DNA of 64,000 nt from Roseiflexus sp034432635 (GCA_034432635.1 DAOUBK010000015.1:1-64000); one strand, 5' to 3'; shown: positions 1 to 8,102, counted from the first letter of the stretch. Numbers and translations: made by a program. The notes: generated by a model from the sequence alone, not told the origin.

Positions 1-1080
1 TACCGGCACCAGCGCGATCTCCAGCTCATCGACGGCGCCCAAGTTCAGATACTGCTGGATCACGTCCGCGCCACCCGATATGCGTATATCGCGCTCGCCA
101 ACGGCTTCACGCGCCAACTCCAAGGCACACTCGGGTCCGTTTTGAACAAAGTAAAAGGTTGTACCACCGGGACGTACCCAAGGTTCACGCTGCTCGTGGG
201 TGAGCACGAAGACTGGCGTGTGGAAGGGCGCTTCAGGTAACCGCTGCCCGCAGTTGCACGCACCCGAGTTCTTCTTGTAATCATTCATCTTGCGGCACAC
301 GGTACACCGGACCCACAGCGGATTGATGTGATCGGGAACCCATACACTCGTAAAGGCAGCGTCGCCTAACTCGGCCCAGAACTTTCGCATCGCTTCCGAA
401 TGGGCACCGCCTCTCATGAGCTGCTTCGTGTGCTCCGGCTTCTCCCACGCAGAGATCGTTACACCCCGGCCACCAATCCTAAAGAAAGACACACCGATGA
501 ACCCTTCCATGCGCAACATCTCCGTTGCCGTCGCCCGAGTCATCGCGCGAATTTCCTCTGTCTGTGCGTCATCGTTCCAAATCGTCGTGATGCCGAAGGC
601 GCCAGGTTTTGCTTTCTTGCCCGACTGCACCGAAATCGAATTGCCAAAAGAAAATGGACCGACCGTGAACGGCTGTACGAGCACTTGTAACCCCAATTGA
701 TCAGGAACCGCCCGCGTATCGAAGTAACCTTTCACGGCTTTAATCCCGCTTGCGTCAATCTCGATCACATCGATGCCTGGAAGCGAAATCGAGCGGCCGG
801 TTGCCGGCAGCCCCTGAAACACTCCGGTGTTCGTACCTTTCATGATCCACTCAGCCACAACCCTACTCGCGCCAGCTTCTGCAAGGCTAACGATTTCAAA
901 CGACAGGTCCGGAAATGCGTCCCATAGGCGCTTCGCATTGGCACCGATCGCATCGCCTGAAATTTCGCCTGTAGTGGGATCGCAATAGGTGCCGTCGTCA
1001 GCGAAAGTCTTAACAATCGCATCAACGTCGTGTGCGTTCCATGCGTCAAGGTATTGTTTTGCTATGTCTAGGCAAGTCAT
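1..1080 (-). CDS. cassette 4 gene: NTF2-like/ABM-like/zinc-ribbon protein fused to a RibD-type reductase domain (3' end outside window)
   Basis: One uninterrupted frame of 360 codons runs from ATG at 1080 to the window edge. Residues 1-125 look like a SnoaL/NTF2 ester-cyclase fold (start MTCLDIAKQYLDAWNAHD). About 135-235 resembles an antibiotic-monooxygenase (ABM) domain. About 245-283 carries CxxC and CxC cysteines (VRCTVC, CNCG), like a small zinc ribbon. From about residue 285 the sequence becomes a dihydrofolate-reductase/RibD C-terminal domain (FHTPVFVLTH, GGTTF, ISGGADVIQQYL, VDELEI). The zinc part and the reductase part join at PEAPF, where both families could end or begin, so an in-frame deletion fusion is plausible. 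GGAG directly abuts the ATG, an unusually short spacing. It is the fourth integron cassette. The substrate is unknown. Confidence 0.75.
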   Translation of the reverse strand, partial: MTCLDIAKQYLDAWNAHDVDAIVKTFADDGTYCDPTTGEISGDAIGANAKRLWDAFPDLSFEIVSLAEAGASRVVAEWIMKGTNTGVFQGLPATGRSISLPGIDVIEIDASGIKAVKGYFDTRAVPDQLGLQVLVQPFTVGPFSFGNSISVQSGKKAKPGAFGITTIWNDDAQTEEIRAMTRATATEMLRMEGFIGVSFFRIGGRGVTISAWEKPEHTKQLMRGGAHSEAMRKFWAELGDAAFTSVWVPDHINPLWVRCTVCRKMNDYKKNSGACNCGQRLPEAPFHTPVFVLTHEQREPWVRPGGTTFYFVQNGPECALELAREAVGERDIRISGGADVIQQYLNLGAVDELEIALVPV

Positions 1081-1105
1081 CTCCGGAACCTTTGTTTTTG
1101 TGGAG

Positions 1106-1174
1106 GTCTAACGGTCGGGTTCAGCCGCACGCGGAGCGAAGCGGAGCAACGTCGGCTGCAACCCGTTGTTAGGC
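1106..1174 (-). other. attC site between cassettes 3 and 4
   Basis: A 69-bp imperfect palindrome lies 40 bp past the CPBP gene stop. Outer boxes on + are GTCTAAC (1106-1112) and GTTAGGC (1168-1174). Inner arms GGGTTCAGCCG and CGGCTGCAACCC pair with small bulges. The 1174-side box (GCCTAAC in cassette orientation) is the exact complement of the box that opens cassette 3 at 2080. Confidence 0.9.
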
Positions 1175-1214
1175 GGCTTTCCAGTGGAGCAACACAACAT
1201 ACATCCTGCTCGGG

Positions 1215-2033
1215 TCAAATAATTTGCTTTTCTGTGTGGGATATATTGGTTGGCTTGAACAGAATCACCACTATGACTGCCCACACCATTACCAGCGTAC
1301 TAATGATAGCAGAAATCATCCCTGCTTTGCATGCTGTACATCCAGTGGTGAAATTGAATACGCCATGGAACAAAGCAACCATAAAGATACTGCCGCCAGT
1401 GCTATTGTATAGCCAGGTAAACACAAAAGCTCCTGCCAGGAGTCCAAGCAAAAATCCAATGATAATTTTGGGGTCATAGACGTAGAAGAAGGCTGGCAAA
1501 TGCCAGACTGCCCAAAACACCCAAAGAATAAGAGTGGCGGAGAGCGCACTGCGATTTTTCTGTAGTCTGGGGAGCGCATACCCACGCCAACCAGTCTCTT
1601 CGCCAATACCGTAGGTCAATAGCCACAAGAATAAAGCACCCAAACCGAGGTCGGGAAGAAAGTCAACTTGACCCAGCAGGCCAAGGTCCTGCCACTGTCC
1701 TTGCATGAGACGAAGTACAAGGGCAACAATCACGTACAGCACAAGTGGGGAAATAGCCACTAGCCACCACACTGGTTGAACACGCCATTTCAGTATTCGT
1801 CTAAAAAGTTCCCTTAGTCCACCGACACCGCCAGTAAGCCAAGTCACAATGACTGCTGACAACATCGGCCCATAGCCTGCCAGATAGTGGATGGAAAATG
1901 GAATGGGTGCTTGGCTCAAGCCCTGTGCCTTGAGTGCCAAAGGAATCTGTACTGCCCACGAAATCGCATAGGCGAGAATGAAGTACGCCACAAGCGAATG
2001 TCGTTTTGTCCAAGTTGATATGCTGTTAGCCAT
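1215..2033 (-). CDS. cassette 3 gene: CPBP (CAAX/Abi) family membrane endopeptidase
   Basis: The protein has 272 residues and about seven to eight hydrophobic segments. The family signature is present: a glutamate pair with arginine (GEETGWRGYALPR), then FWAVWHLPAFF and a late HGVFN, the residues that form the intramembrane metal site in CPBP proteases. Bacterial members are often bacteriocin-immunity or abortive-infection proteins. The target here is unknown. ATG at 2033 is preceded by GAAGG about 8 nt upstream. It is the third cassette from the integrase, with its attC 40 bp past the stop. Base composition is clearly more AT-rich than the flanking core genes, consistent with transfer. Confidence 0.85.
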   Translation of the reverse strand: MANSISTWTKRHSLVAYFILAYAISWAVQIPLALKAQGLSQAPIPFSIHYLAGYGPMLSAVIVTWLTGGVGGLRELFRRILKWRVQPVWWLVAISPLVLYVIVALVLRLMQGQWQDLGLLGQVDFLPDLGLGALFLWLLTYGIGEETGWRGYALPRLQKNRSALSATLILWVFWAVWHLPAFFYVYDPKIIIGFLLGLLAGAFVFTWLYNSTGGSIFMVALFHGVFNFTTGCTACKAGMISAIISTLVMVWAVIVVILFKPTNISHTEKQII

Positions 2034-2073
2034 AATGTGCCTTCTTTCTGTCAGCGAACTACTTGGTTTAGCC

Positions 2074-2195
2074 GCCTAACGGGCAGGGTTTAGCCGCCGC
2101 TGCGCGCCCCAGTGGTACGGCTTTCAAGTTGGAATCTGACGCTAAAATCGCTCCGATCTTGGCGCGCAGCGGTCGGCTACAACCCGTTGTTCGGC
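2074..2195 (-). other. attC site between cassettes 2 and 3 (long form)
   Basis: A 122-bp palindrome sits 42 bp past the hepT stop. Boxes on + are GCCTAAC (2074-2080) and GTTCGGC (2189-2195). The inner arms AGGGTTTAGCCG and CGGCTACAACCC pair, and GCTGCGCGCC pairs with GGCGCGCAGC further in. In cassette orientation the R'' box GCCGAAC is the exact complement of the opening box of cassette 2 at 3012. Confidence 0.9.
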
Positions 2196-2237
2196 GGCAA
2201 CGCCGCTTTGCTGTAATCGCGGGATGTAGTTACTGTG

Positions 2238-2582
2238 TTATGGGTATTCTTGGCTCATAATCCGCTTTATCGCAGTATCAAGTGCCGGGATCTTGGTGAT
2301 TATTACATCCCACACAATATCATAATCGACGCCGAAGTACTCATGAATGAGATGGTCACGCATCCCTGCAATGGCACGCCATTCGATTGCGGGATATTTT
2401 TGCCGTAGTGTGTCTGGTAGCTGCTTTACCGCTTCACCAATCACTTCGATACTGCGAACATACGCGCGCTTCAACGTCTCGTCCTGCAAGAACGTCGTTT
2501 TATCAAGACCCTTGGAACTTTGCAGAAGATATGCCGTTTCATCGAGGATGTGCCGTAAATACTCACGCACTGACAGTGGCAT
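2238..2582 (-). CDS. hepT: cassette 2 gene b: HEPN toxin of the HepT/MntA type
   Basis: The protein has 114 residues from ATG 2582 (MPLSVREYL), a start placed 6 nt after AGG. It contains the HEPN RNase motif RxxxxH (RDHLIHEYFG) followed by VDYDIVWDVI, diagnostic of the DUF86/HepT family. In characterised pairs HepT is an RNase toxin neutralised when the MntA nucleotidyltransferase adds AMP to a tyrosine near this motif, and a tyrosine is present here (HEYFG). It overlaps the end of mntA by 20 bp, so the two are co-translated in one cassette. The motif is intact, so the toxin is predicted active. Confidence 0.9.
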   Translation of the reverse strand: MPLSVREYLRHILDETAYLLQSSKGLDKTTFLQDETLKRAYVRSIEVIGEAVKQLPDTLRQKYPAIEWRAIAGMRDHLIHEYFGVDYDIVWDVIITKIPALDTAIKRIMSQEYP

Positions 2583-2874
2583 ATTCAACCTCGCGTAGAA
2601 TATGCGGGCCGATATAGGGGCTTAACGACTCGGTCGTGATGAGATCAACCTTGCGACCAAAAAGGTCTTCGAGAAAGAACGCGAGGTGTATGAAGTGATC
2701 GAAGGTCTTCTGGCCAGGCTCAAACTCGACCAGAATATCCACATCACTCTGCGCCTGGGGTTCATTGCGAACAAACGAGCCAAAGACGCCGCAACGTTTC
2801 ACCCCAAAGCGGCGCAGATCGCCTTGATGCTCCCGTAAGAGGGTCAGCACCTGTTCTTTGGTTTGCACCGGCAT
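2563..2874 (-). CDS. mntA: cassette 2 gene a: MntA-type nucleotidyltransferase antitoxin
   Basis: The protein has 103 residues from ATG 2874, with GAGG about 6 nt upstream; this start gives the usual family length, whereas an upstream in-frame start adds a non-conserved leader. The minimal nucleotidyltransferase motif is GSFVRNEPQAQSDVDILVEF, with the GSxxR loop, the two catalytic aspartates of DVDILV and a later aspartate in KVDLI. Members AMPylate and silence the partner HEPN toxin encoded next to them. It sits immediately upstream of and overlapping hepT, within the second integron cassette. A toxin-antitoxin cassette can stabilise an integron array against loss. Confidence 0.9.
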   Translation of the reverse strand: MPVQTKEQVLTLLREHQGDLRRFGVKRCGVFGSFVRNEPQAQSDVDILVEFEPGQKTFDHFIHLAFFLEDLFGRKVDLITTESLSPYIGPHILREVEYATVSA

Positions 2875-3005
2875 GCCCACCTCGCCTATTGGTTCCAACT
2901 GCCCGTGATTATAGCACGCCAGCGACCCAAGTGCTGCGGGGAGCAAGAGGGGTAGGCAGCAGCGTTCTTCCTCGCTTTCAAATGGGGACAACGTCGATGG
3001 TTACC

Positions 3006-3069
3006 GCCGAACGGCTTGCGCTTCAGCGGCGCGAGCGGAGCGAGCGTCCGCTGGAAGCGCGTGTTAGCC
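3006..3069 (-). other. attC site between cassettes 1 and 2
   Basis: A 64-bp palindrome begins 5 bp past the mrr-like stop codon. Boxes on + are GCCGAAC (3006-3012) and GTTAGCC (3063-3069). The inner arms GCGCTTCAGCGG and CCGCTGGAAGCGC pair, with a GC-rich GAGCGGAGCGAGCG spacer between them. The R'' box in cassette orientation (GGCTAAC) complements the opening box of cassette 1 at 4023. Confidence 0.9.
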
Positions 3070-3074
3070 AGCCT

Positions 3075-3983
3075 TTATCCATTACCAAAATAGTCAGAAT
3101 CAACTCGCTTAAGTTGATATGTTGAGACCGTTGTTACACCTACATCGTTGTCTATCATCAGCTCCGCTAAACGCTTCCCATCAATGAGGACAACTTTCGA
3201 GTCAATATTCGAGACATAGTTGACGGCTTCTGTCGAAAACGTAGACGTAGTTATAAAAATGCCCTTTCTTGCCCGTTTTCCCATCAATGCTCCAACGAAC
3301 TTTTGAATCTCTGGACGACCTACAATGTTATCCCATCTTTTTGCTTGGATGTAAATGGTGTCAAGCCCAAGTCTGTCTTCATCAATCATTCCATCTATGC
3401 CCTCGTCTCCTGTCTGTCCTACCGCTCGCGCTGCATCACGACGTGAACCACCATACCCCATCTTCACAAGCAACTCAACAACTAGCCTTTCGAAAAACGA
3501 AGGAGGGCTTTGCTTGACCAGGTTCAACAATTCTTGTGCCAGGCTATTCCTTATTTCCTGGTAGGCTTCTTCAAGAATTTCCACAGGCGTTTGGTCTTCC
3601 TCCTCAAACGTTGTCCGTTTTGGCTTTCTTCGCTCTCCTTCTCGCTCTCGAAACTCAAGATATTCGGGGAATTGTTCCAGGAACTTCATGTCAATTCGCG
3701 GTGGATTGGTACTAAGAACTTGCTTGCCGCGATCCGTTATGCGATAGTATGACCGACGGGTCATTTCTAGTAATCTAGTTTTTGACAAATAAGTCCTTGC
3801 CCAACCGACGCGATTGTAAAAGATCGTTTGTCTTCCGCTGGGAAGCAATACCCTTAACTCTTCTTCACTGAGTAAGAATTCTTTAGCGAGACGGTCTGTC
3901 AGCTCCTGAATAGAATGCTCTTGACCATCTGACATAGCACGTAAAAGAGGAAGCATTATGGTTTGAAAATCAGGTATTGGCAT
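3075..3983 (-). CDS. cassette 1 gene: Mrr-type restriction endonuclease
   Basis: The protein has 302 residues with the two-part Mrr layout: an N-terminal winged-helix Mrr_N domain (about 1-110, ending in YYRITDRGKQVL) and a C-terminal PD-(D/E)xK nuclease (about 160-285). The nuclease core is visible as GDEGIDG followed by IYIQAKRW, the D...QxK catalytic signature, then KGIFITTSTFS. Mrr-family enzymes are type IV systems cutting modified DNA or targets of unusual methylation. The specificity of this one is unknown. It is the first cassette next to attI, the best-expressed position in an integron. ATG at 3983 has a purine-rich but weak ribosome site. Confidence 0.88.
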   Translation of the reverse strand: MPIPDFQTIMLPLLRAMSDGQEHSIQELTDRLAKEFLLSEEELRVLLPSGRQTIFYNRVGWARTYLSKTRLLEMTRRSYYRITDRGKQVLSTNPPRIDMKFLEQFPEYLEFREREGERRKPKRTTFEEEDQTPVEILEEAYQEIRNSLAQELLNLVKQSPPSFFERLVVELLVKMGYGGSRRDAARAVGQTGDEGIDGMIDEDRLGLDTIYIQAKRWDNIVGRPEIQKFVGALMGKRARKGIFITTSTFSTEAVNYVSNIDSKVVLIDGKRLAELMIDNDVGVTTVSTYQLKRVDSDYFGNG

Positions 3984-4016
3984 CTCTTACTCTCACTCGT
4001 CATAGCTGTTATGGCT

Positions 4017-4089
4017 GGCTAACTAATGATTATACGGAACCCGCAATTTCCTCTCTCTCGGAGTGTTAGGCGGAATCCGTCTAACACTC
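4017..4089 (-). other. attI region: cassette insertion point plus hairpin
   Basis: GGCTAAC at 4017-4023 is the + strand view of the crossover box opening cassette 1. Fourteen-base arms 4061-4074 and 4076-4089 form a near-perfect palindrome with one mismatch. Within them are GTTAGGC (4065-4071) and GTCTAAC (4079-4085), both matching R'/R'' consensus. It may be part of attI or a remnant of a lost cassette. No experimental boundary can be drawn from sequence. Confidence 0.6.
4029..4034 (-). promoter_or_regulatory. possible cassette promoter (Pc) -10 box
   Basis: On the minus strand this is TATAAT, 46 nt upstream of the first cassette gene and just inside attI. At 17 bp spacing the -35 position reads GAGAGA, a poor match, so the promoter is uncertain. 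Confidence 0.3.
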
Positions 4090-4096
4090 CCTGCGG

Positions 4097-4125
4097 TTGA
4101 ATTTTACGGAATCATCCCGTATACT
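4097..4125 (+). promoter_or_regulatory. sigma-70-like promoter of the integrase gene
   Basis: TTGAAT (4097-4102) and TATACT (4120-4125) are separated by exactly 17 nt, pointing into intI. Transcription would start near 4132, about 40 nt before the TTG start, which has AGGAAGG (4158-4164) as ribosome site. Confidence 0.65.
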
Positions 4126-4170
4126 CTTACCGTGGACCAGCAAATTACAATATATCCAGGAAGGTAACTT

Positions 4171-5142
4171 TTGTCAAAGAAATTTTCGCCCCATTCCCCT
4201 AAACTGCTTGATCAAGTACGTCAGGCGCTGCGGCTAAAACACTATTCCATTCGCACGGAAGAATCCTACGTCAATTGGATCCGGCGCTATATCCTCTTCC
4301 AAAACAAGCGCCATCCCGCCGAGATGGGCGCTCCTGAAGTCCAGGCCTTCCTGACCCACCTGGCGGTGCCTGAGAACGTCGCCGCCTCCACCCAAAATCA
4401 GGCGCTCAGCGCCCTCCTCTTCCTCTACCGCGAGGTGCTTCACCAAGACCTGGGACCCATTAACGCCCTGCGCGCCTAGAAGCCCAAACGCCTGCCCACC
4501 GTCCTCACCAGGGAAGAGGTGCGCCGGGTCATCACCCAGATGTCCGGCACCCACCGCCTGATGGCCCAACTGCTCTACGGTGCCGGCCTGCGCCTGATGG
4601 AATGCGTCCGGCTGCGGGTGAAAGACATTGACGTTGCATACAAGACGATCACTGTCCGCGATGGCAAAGGGGAAAAAGATCGGGTCACCATGCTCCCGGA
4701 TAGCCTCATCACCCCTCTCCAGGAACACCTGCAACGGGTCAAACGCCTGCATGAAGAGGACTTGGCCAGAGGCTACGGCGCGGGTTATCTGCCCGATGCT
4801 CTGGAACGCAAATATCCCAATGCCAACCGCGACTGGCTCTGGCAATACGTCTTCCCCTCCGACCAGTTGTCAGTGGACCCCCGCTCCGGCGTTGTCCGCC
4901 GCCATCATCTGGACGAGAGCAACCTGCAACGAGCAGTCAGGGAGGCCGCCCAAAAGGCCGGGGTTGGCAAGCGCGTTACCTGCCACACCTTCCGCCACTC
5001 CTTCGCTACCCATCTCCTGGAAAACGGCTACGACATCCGTACGGTGCAGGAACTCCTCGGCCACAAGGACGTGCGCACCACCATGATCTACACCCACGTC
5101 CTCCAACGCGGCGGCCTGGCCGTGCGTAGCCCTTTGGATTGA
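4171..5142 (+). pseudogene. intI: integron integrase (IntI), interrupted by an amber codon
   Basis: A tyrosine recombinase of 323 sense-equivalent codons starts at TTG 4171. Codon 103 (4477-4479) is TAG; the frame then continues without any other defect to 5142. All catalytic residues survive: R141 (GAGLRL), H272 and R275 (CHTFRHSF), H298 (LLGHKDV) and the nucleophile Y307 (MIYTHV). Residues about 197-229 hold the extra segment typical of IntI but not of XerC/D (YLPDALERKYPNANRDWLWQ), which identifies it as an integron integrase. The stop lies at the hinge between the N-terminal SAM-like domain and the catalytic domain, in a context (ALRA-stop-KPKRLP) where family members have K or R, so AAG to TAG is one substitution. 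Recent inactivation, readthrough or reinitiation are all possible. Confidence 0.92.
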
Positions 5143-5320
5143 ACCCGCACCCTGCGGAGCGGGTGGTTGGCGCGCCAACGTGTCGGGGCCGGTCTCCCGA
5201 CTGTGCCCCCCTATCCCATCGCTCTGGCGCGCTAACAAAAGACCCCTCGGTCAGGCCCACCTCGATCAGGAGAAAAGGACTGTAGCCCGGCTCCGCGTGA
5301 GCGCCAGGACGCCCCTGCGC

Positions 5321-5811
5321 TCACCGCCCAGCCACCGCTGCGGCCAGGCGCACCGTCTGCAGGTGGATCGCTACCGTGTCTTCGATCTCTCGCGCATAGC
5401 CGCTCGCCATCGTGATCGCGACTGGCAGCCCCACCGCTCGACAGCGCTCGATCACAAGCCGGTCGCGCGCCGCCAATCCCTCTTTGCTCAACGCCAGTCG
5501 CCCCAGGCGATCGCCCACGAACGGATCGGCGCCCGCCAGATAGATGACGAAGCCAGCTCGAGCTTGCGCCAACGCCCGATCAAGGCCACCCGCGAGCGCC
5601 CTCAGGTAGACAGCATCGCCAGCGCCGGCCGCCACGTCCAGTACACGGCTGCTGGCCTTCCGCCGGCGAGGTCCAGCATTCGTTCGGTCGCCGGACCGAG
5701 CCACTCTCCTAGAAACGGCCCCCAGCGGTTCCAGGCTTCTGCGGCGTTGTCCCACTGCGCCCGGGTGGTGGTCTTGAACTTCAACGGATCGAACTCTGTT
5801 TGAGTGCTCAT
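5321..5811 (-). pseudogene. remnant: methyltransferase N-terminus joined to a histone deacetylase-family C-terminus
   Basis: ATG 5811 opens a SAM-methyltransferase N-terminus (MSTQTEFDPLKFKTTTRAQW, then ERMLDLAG). Near 5668 the reading frame shifts and gives SSRVLDVAAGAGD, motif I of the methyltransferase. Immediately after GAGD the sequence switches to the last 95 or so residues of a class IV histone deacetylase-like amidohydrolase (FVIYLAGADPFVGDRLGRL, GLPVAITMASGYA, DTVAIHLQTV), stopping at 5321. Neither protein is complete: most of the methyltransferase fold and about two thirds of the deacetylase are missing, so a deletion joined two genes and an indel followed. It lies just outside the integrase end of the integron. 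Confidence 0.8.
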
Positions 5812-5905
5812 GACACGTCTCCTTTTTCCGGTCATCCTGGGCGGTCAGCGATTGTGGCTCCAATTCCTCCGCAGGATATGTTTTCTCCCGCGCCAGAAAC
5901 TCCAT

Positions 5906-7910
5906 CTACGGTCTGCAAATCCATAGGCTCACGTTATCTACGAAGAAGCTGGTCGGATTAGAGACATCAGTATCGGCTTCGAAGGATAATCGCAATGACT
6001 GACCAGCATACGCCAACAGATCAAATGTTGCTGTTTGCCATGTATCTCTGGAACTTTGGTTGCTCAGCGTCTCCAACGTCGCAACCAGATTGCCACTGGT
6101 ATCTCGCAGGCGAACGTAGAAGAAGTCGTACTGGTTGGAAGGATGAGTCTCCTTGGTCTGCATGTACCATCCGTAGGTCAAATTGGCTGACAGAGCGTCA
6201 CTGGGGATAGAGATGTACTGCCTCAAAACATCATCAGCATAGTCGTACCCGCCCAGATAAGCCCCATAATGCCCAATCGCCAACCAAGTGCCGTCAGCCA
6301 AGGGGTAGGCGTCAGCAGAGGACACAGTCCAATAGCGAGGTCTGCCGTCTACAAACTCCTCAAACCCGCCGTTCCCCACCTCGTCGTAGCAGTTACCGCC
6401 GTAGTTTCTGAGGGCAAGAGGCAGGAAGACTTTGTTGGGGTAAGCTGGCGGTCGTAAGGTGACCTCCACCCCTTCGCTGGCACTCACGCGAGCATAGCCG
6501 GTAAAAGTCTCCCAAGAGTAGAACACATCTGTCACTGGAAGGGAACGTGTCTCGTAGGGGGCTAACCGTATGTAACGGTAAGGATAGCTATGAGCGTCAT
6601 CTGGTTATCCAGGCGGCATGGAACAGTGAACCTTTGTTGGGTTCAGGGACAGGAACAGCCATCCCTGTGGGTAGATGGATCCAATACATCCCTGCCTGAT
6701 AGACAGAGGCTGTCATCCATTGCATATCGGGAGACATCGCAATCGGGCTAAAAGGAAGACTGCGAGGCGAAACTCCTATGGGGCCCAGGACTCGCGTTAC
6801 CCCGGTATGCAAGTTGAGCAGCTTGATATATTCAATGGGGCGTTGCTCGTCTACCTGACAAAGTACTACTTCGTCCACATTAGGAGACCAGATAACTCCA
6901 CATTGCTGCTTCCAAGGCGGCATAGGAACATCTGGCGTGTTCGTCCATCCGCTGAAATCCAAGCCACTCCCTCAGGGGTGCCAATAAGGAATTTGGAACC
7001 ATCTGGAGAAAGGATTGGAGAGACAGGCTCACTACCTAGAGAGGCTATCCTATGAGCGTCTTGCCCCCTTTGACCTACGGCCCAGAGTTCGTAAGCGTAC
7101 CCGGCTTCCCGTGGAACGGAAAGGGAATAGTAGAGTTCTCGCCCATCAGCGGACCAACCGAGAACGCTCAGCGGCACGTCGGGTTCTGTTTCCAGCAGCC
7201 GCCTCTTCTCGCCAGTGGTCACATCCACCAGTTCAACAGCTCCCCACCACACTGAAACTGGCCCAGGGGTTCCCGTTTGGTAACTTGGGATCGTTATCTC
7301 TTCGCGCCAGGCTACCCCATAGGTGAATAATCGGCTATCACGACTCCAGAACAACGGCCCACCGATGCCTGGGCCCTGGTCAAGTCGCTGGAGGTTGCTC
7401 CCGTCAGCGTTAGCTACCCAGAGCGTCGCCGTTTTCAAGTAAATGGTGACCAAAGCCAATTTACGACTGTTGGGTGACAAAGCCGCCTCGGCAATAGTAT
7501 CTGGGTCAAAGCGCAGCACTTCCTGGCGGTTGCCGATGTCCCGTGGGTCTGCCAGCCAGATAACACTCCCCTGGCCTTCCGGGAAATTATCCACCCATAA
7601 GGCATAAAAGGCCGAAGGGTAATGGCAGCGATGTTGGGACAGGCGTTGCCGTTGGAATTGGACTAGGACTTGGTGATGGCTTGGGTGCCCGGGTTACCGT
7701 CGGCGGAATGGTAGGGATGGATGGTTGGGTCGGTGTTCCCGGTGGTGGGTAAGGGGGTTGGGTCGGCGTCTCGATAGGTGATTGAAAAGCCTGGGATGCT
7801 GGCCTTGAGCTTCTCTGTAGTCCGCCAAAGGTCAGAGCAAGAACAACGGCTAGTGCCCCTAGCACCAGCAGGCCTAATAAACCTCCTGCGATACCCAGTA
7901 AGCGTTTCAC
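5906..7910 (-). pseudogene. decayed secreted TolB-type beta-propeller protein with C-terminal carbohydrate-binding-like domain
   Basis: Four consecutive frames give one protein. Segment 1 (7910 to about 7620) is a membrane anchor followed by a Pro/Thr/Ser linker. Segment 2 (about 7620-6910) holds propeller blades (ALSPNSRKLALVTI, VLGWSADGRELYYSL, ILSPDGSKFLIG). Segment 3 (about 6910-6597) continues them (GVIWSPNVDEVVL, AMSPDMQWMTAS). Segment 4 (about 6590-5906) carries the Chloroflexi linker VFLPLALRNYG and a jelly-roll-like end (WQTATFDLLAYAGQSLRLSF, FFVDNVSLW). Frame changes are near 7620, 6910 and 6595, the last with a TAA. The domains are all recognisable, so decay is recent. Sequencing error at three places is less likely. 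Confidence 0.8.
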
Positions 7911-7974
7911 ATTGCACTTCCTTGTTGTGTTTCGACATCCACCGGCCGCAGGTGGAATCGGGTGAGTGTCGGCG

Positions 7975-8040
7975 GCATAACGGCACCGAGCTCAGCCGCG
8001 CCGAGCGCAGCGAGGCGTCGGCTGGAGCGAGATGTTGGGC
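7975..8040 (-). other. orphan attC site outside the main array
   Basis: A 66-bp palindrome has boxes GCATAAC (7975-7981, one base off consensus) and GTTGGGC (8034-8040). Its arms CTCAGCCG and CGGCTGGAG flank a GAGCGCAGCGAGGCG spacer, closely matching the 1106-1174 site. It follows the small gene at 8103-8363 in the same relation as the array attC sites follow their genes. It lies on the other side of intI, and no matching GCCCAAC opening box was found to its right. Confidence 0.7.
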
Positions 8041-8102
8041 GGCAAACCAGTTATCAAGGCTTCACCCTTGACACTGCAATTCATCGGTGGGCAGCTTTCG
8101 GG

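Larger units (their letters stand above)
1..5142. mobile_element. chromosomal integron: disrupted intI, attI region, four cassettes, three attC sites
   Basis: The layout is that of an integron: an integrase gene on + (4171-5142) and divergent minus-strand genes, each followed at its 3' end by an imperfect palindrome bounded by RYYYAAC and GTTRRRY-type boxes. Read in cassette orientation, the leading boxes are GTTAGCC (4023), GTTCGGC (3012), GTTAGGC (2080) and GTTAGAC (1112). The R'' boxes of the cassettes' own attC sites are GGCTAAC (3069), GCCGAAC (2195) and GCCTAAC (1174), which are exact complements of the first three leading boxes in order. This pairing is expected only if each segment once circularised through its own attC. 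The fourth cassette runs off the window. The integrase has a stop codon, so the array is probably frozen. Confidence 0.9.

Noticed and set aside
4029..4057. Strong cassette promoter Pc
   Set aside because: TATAAT is perfect, but the -35 at 17 bp is GAGAGA, so only the -10 box is listed, at low confidence.
5166..5179. Perfect palindrome GTTGGCGCGCCAAC after intI as an attC site
   Set aside because: Too short for attC, no inner arms and no GTTRRRY box; it may be part of a terminator but has no T-run.
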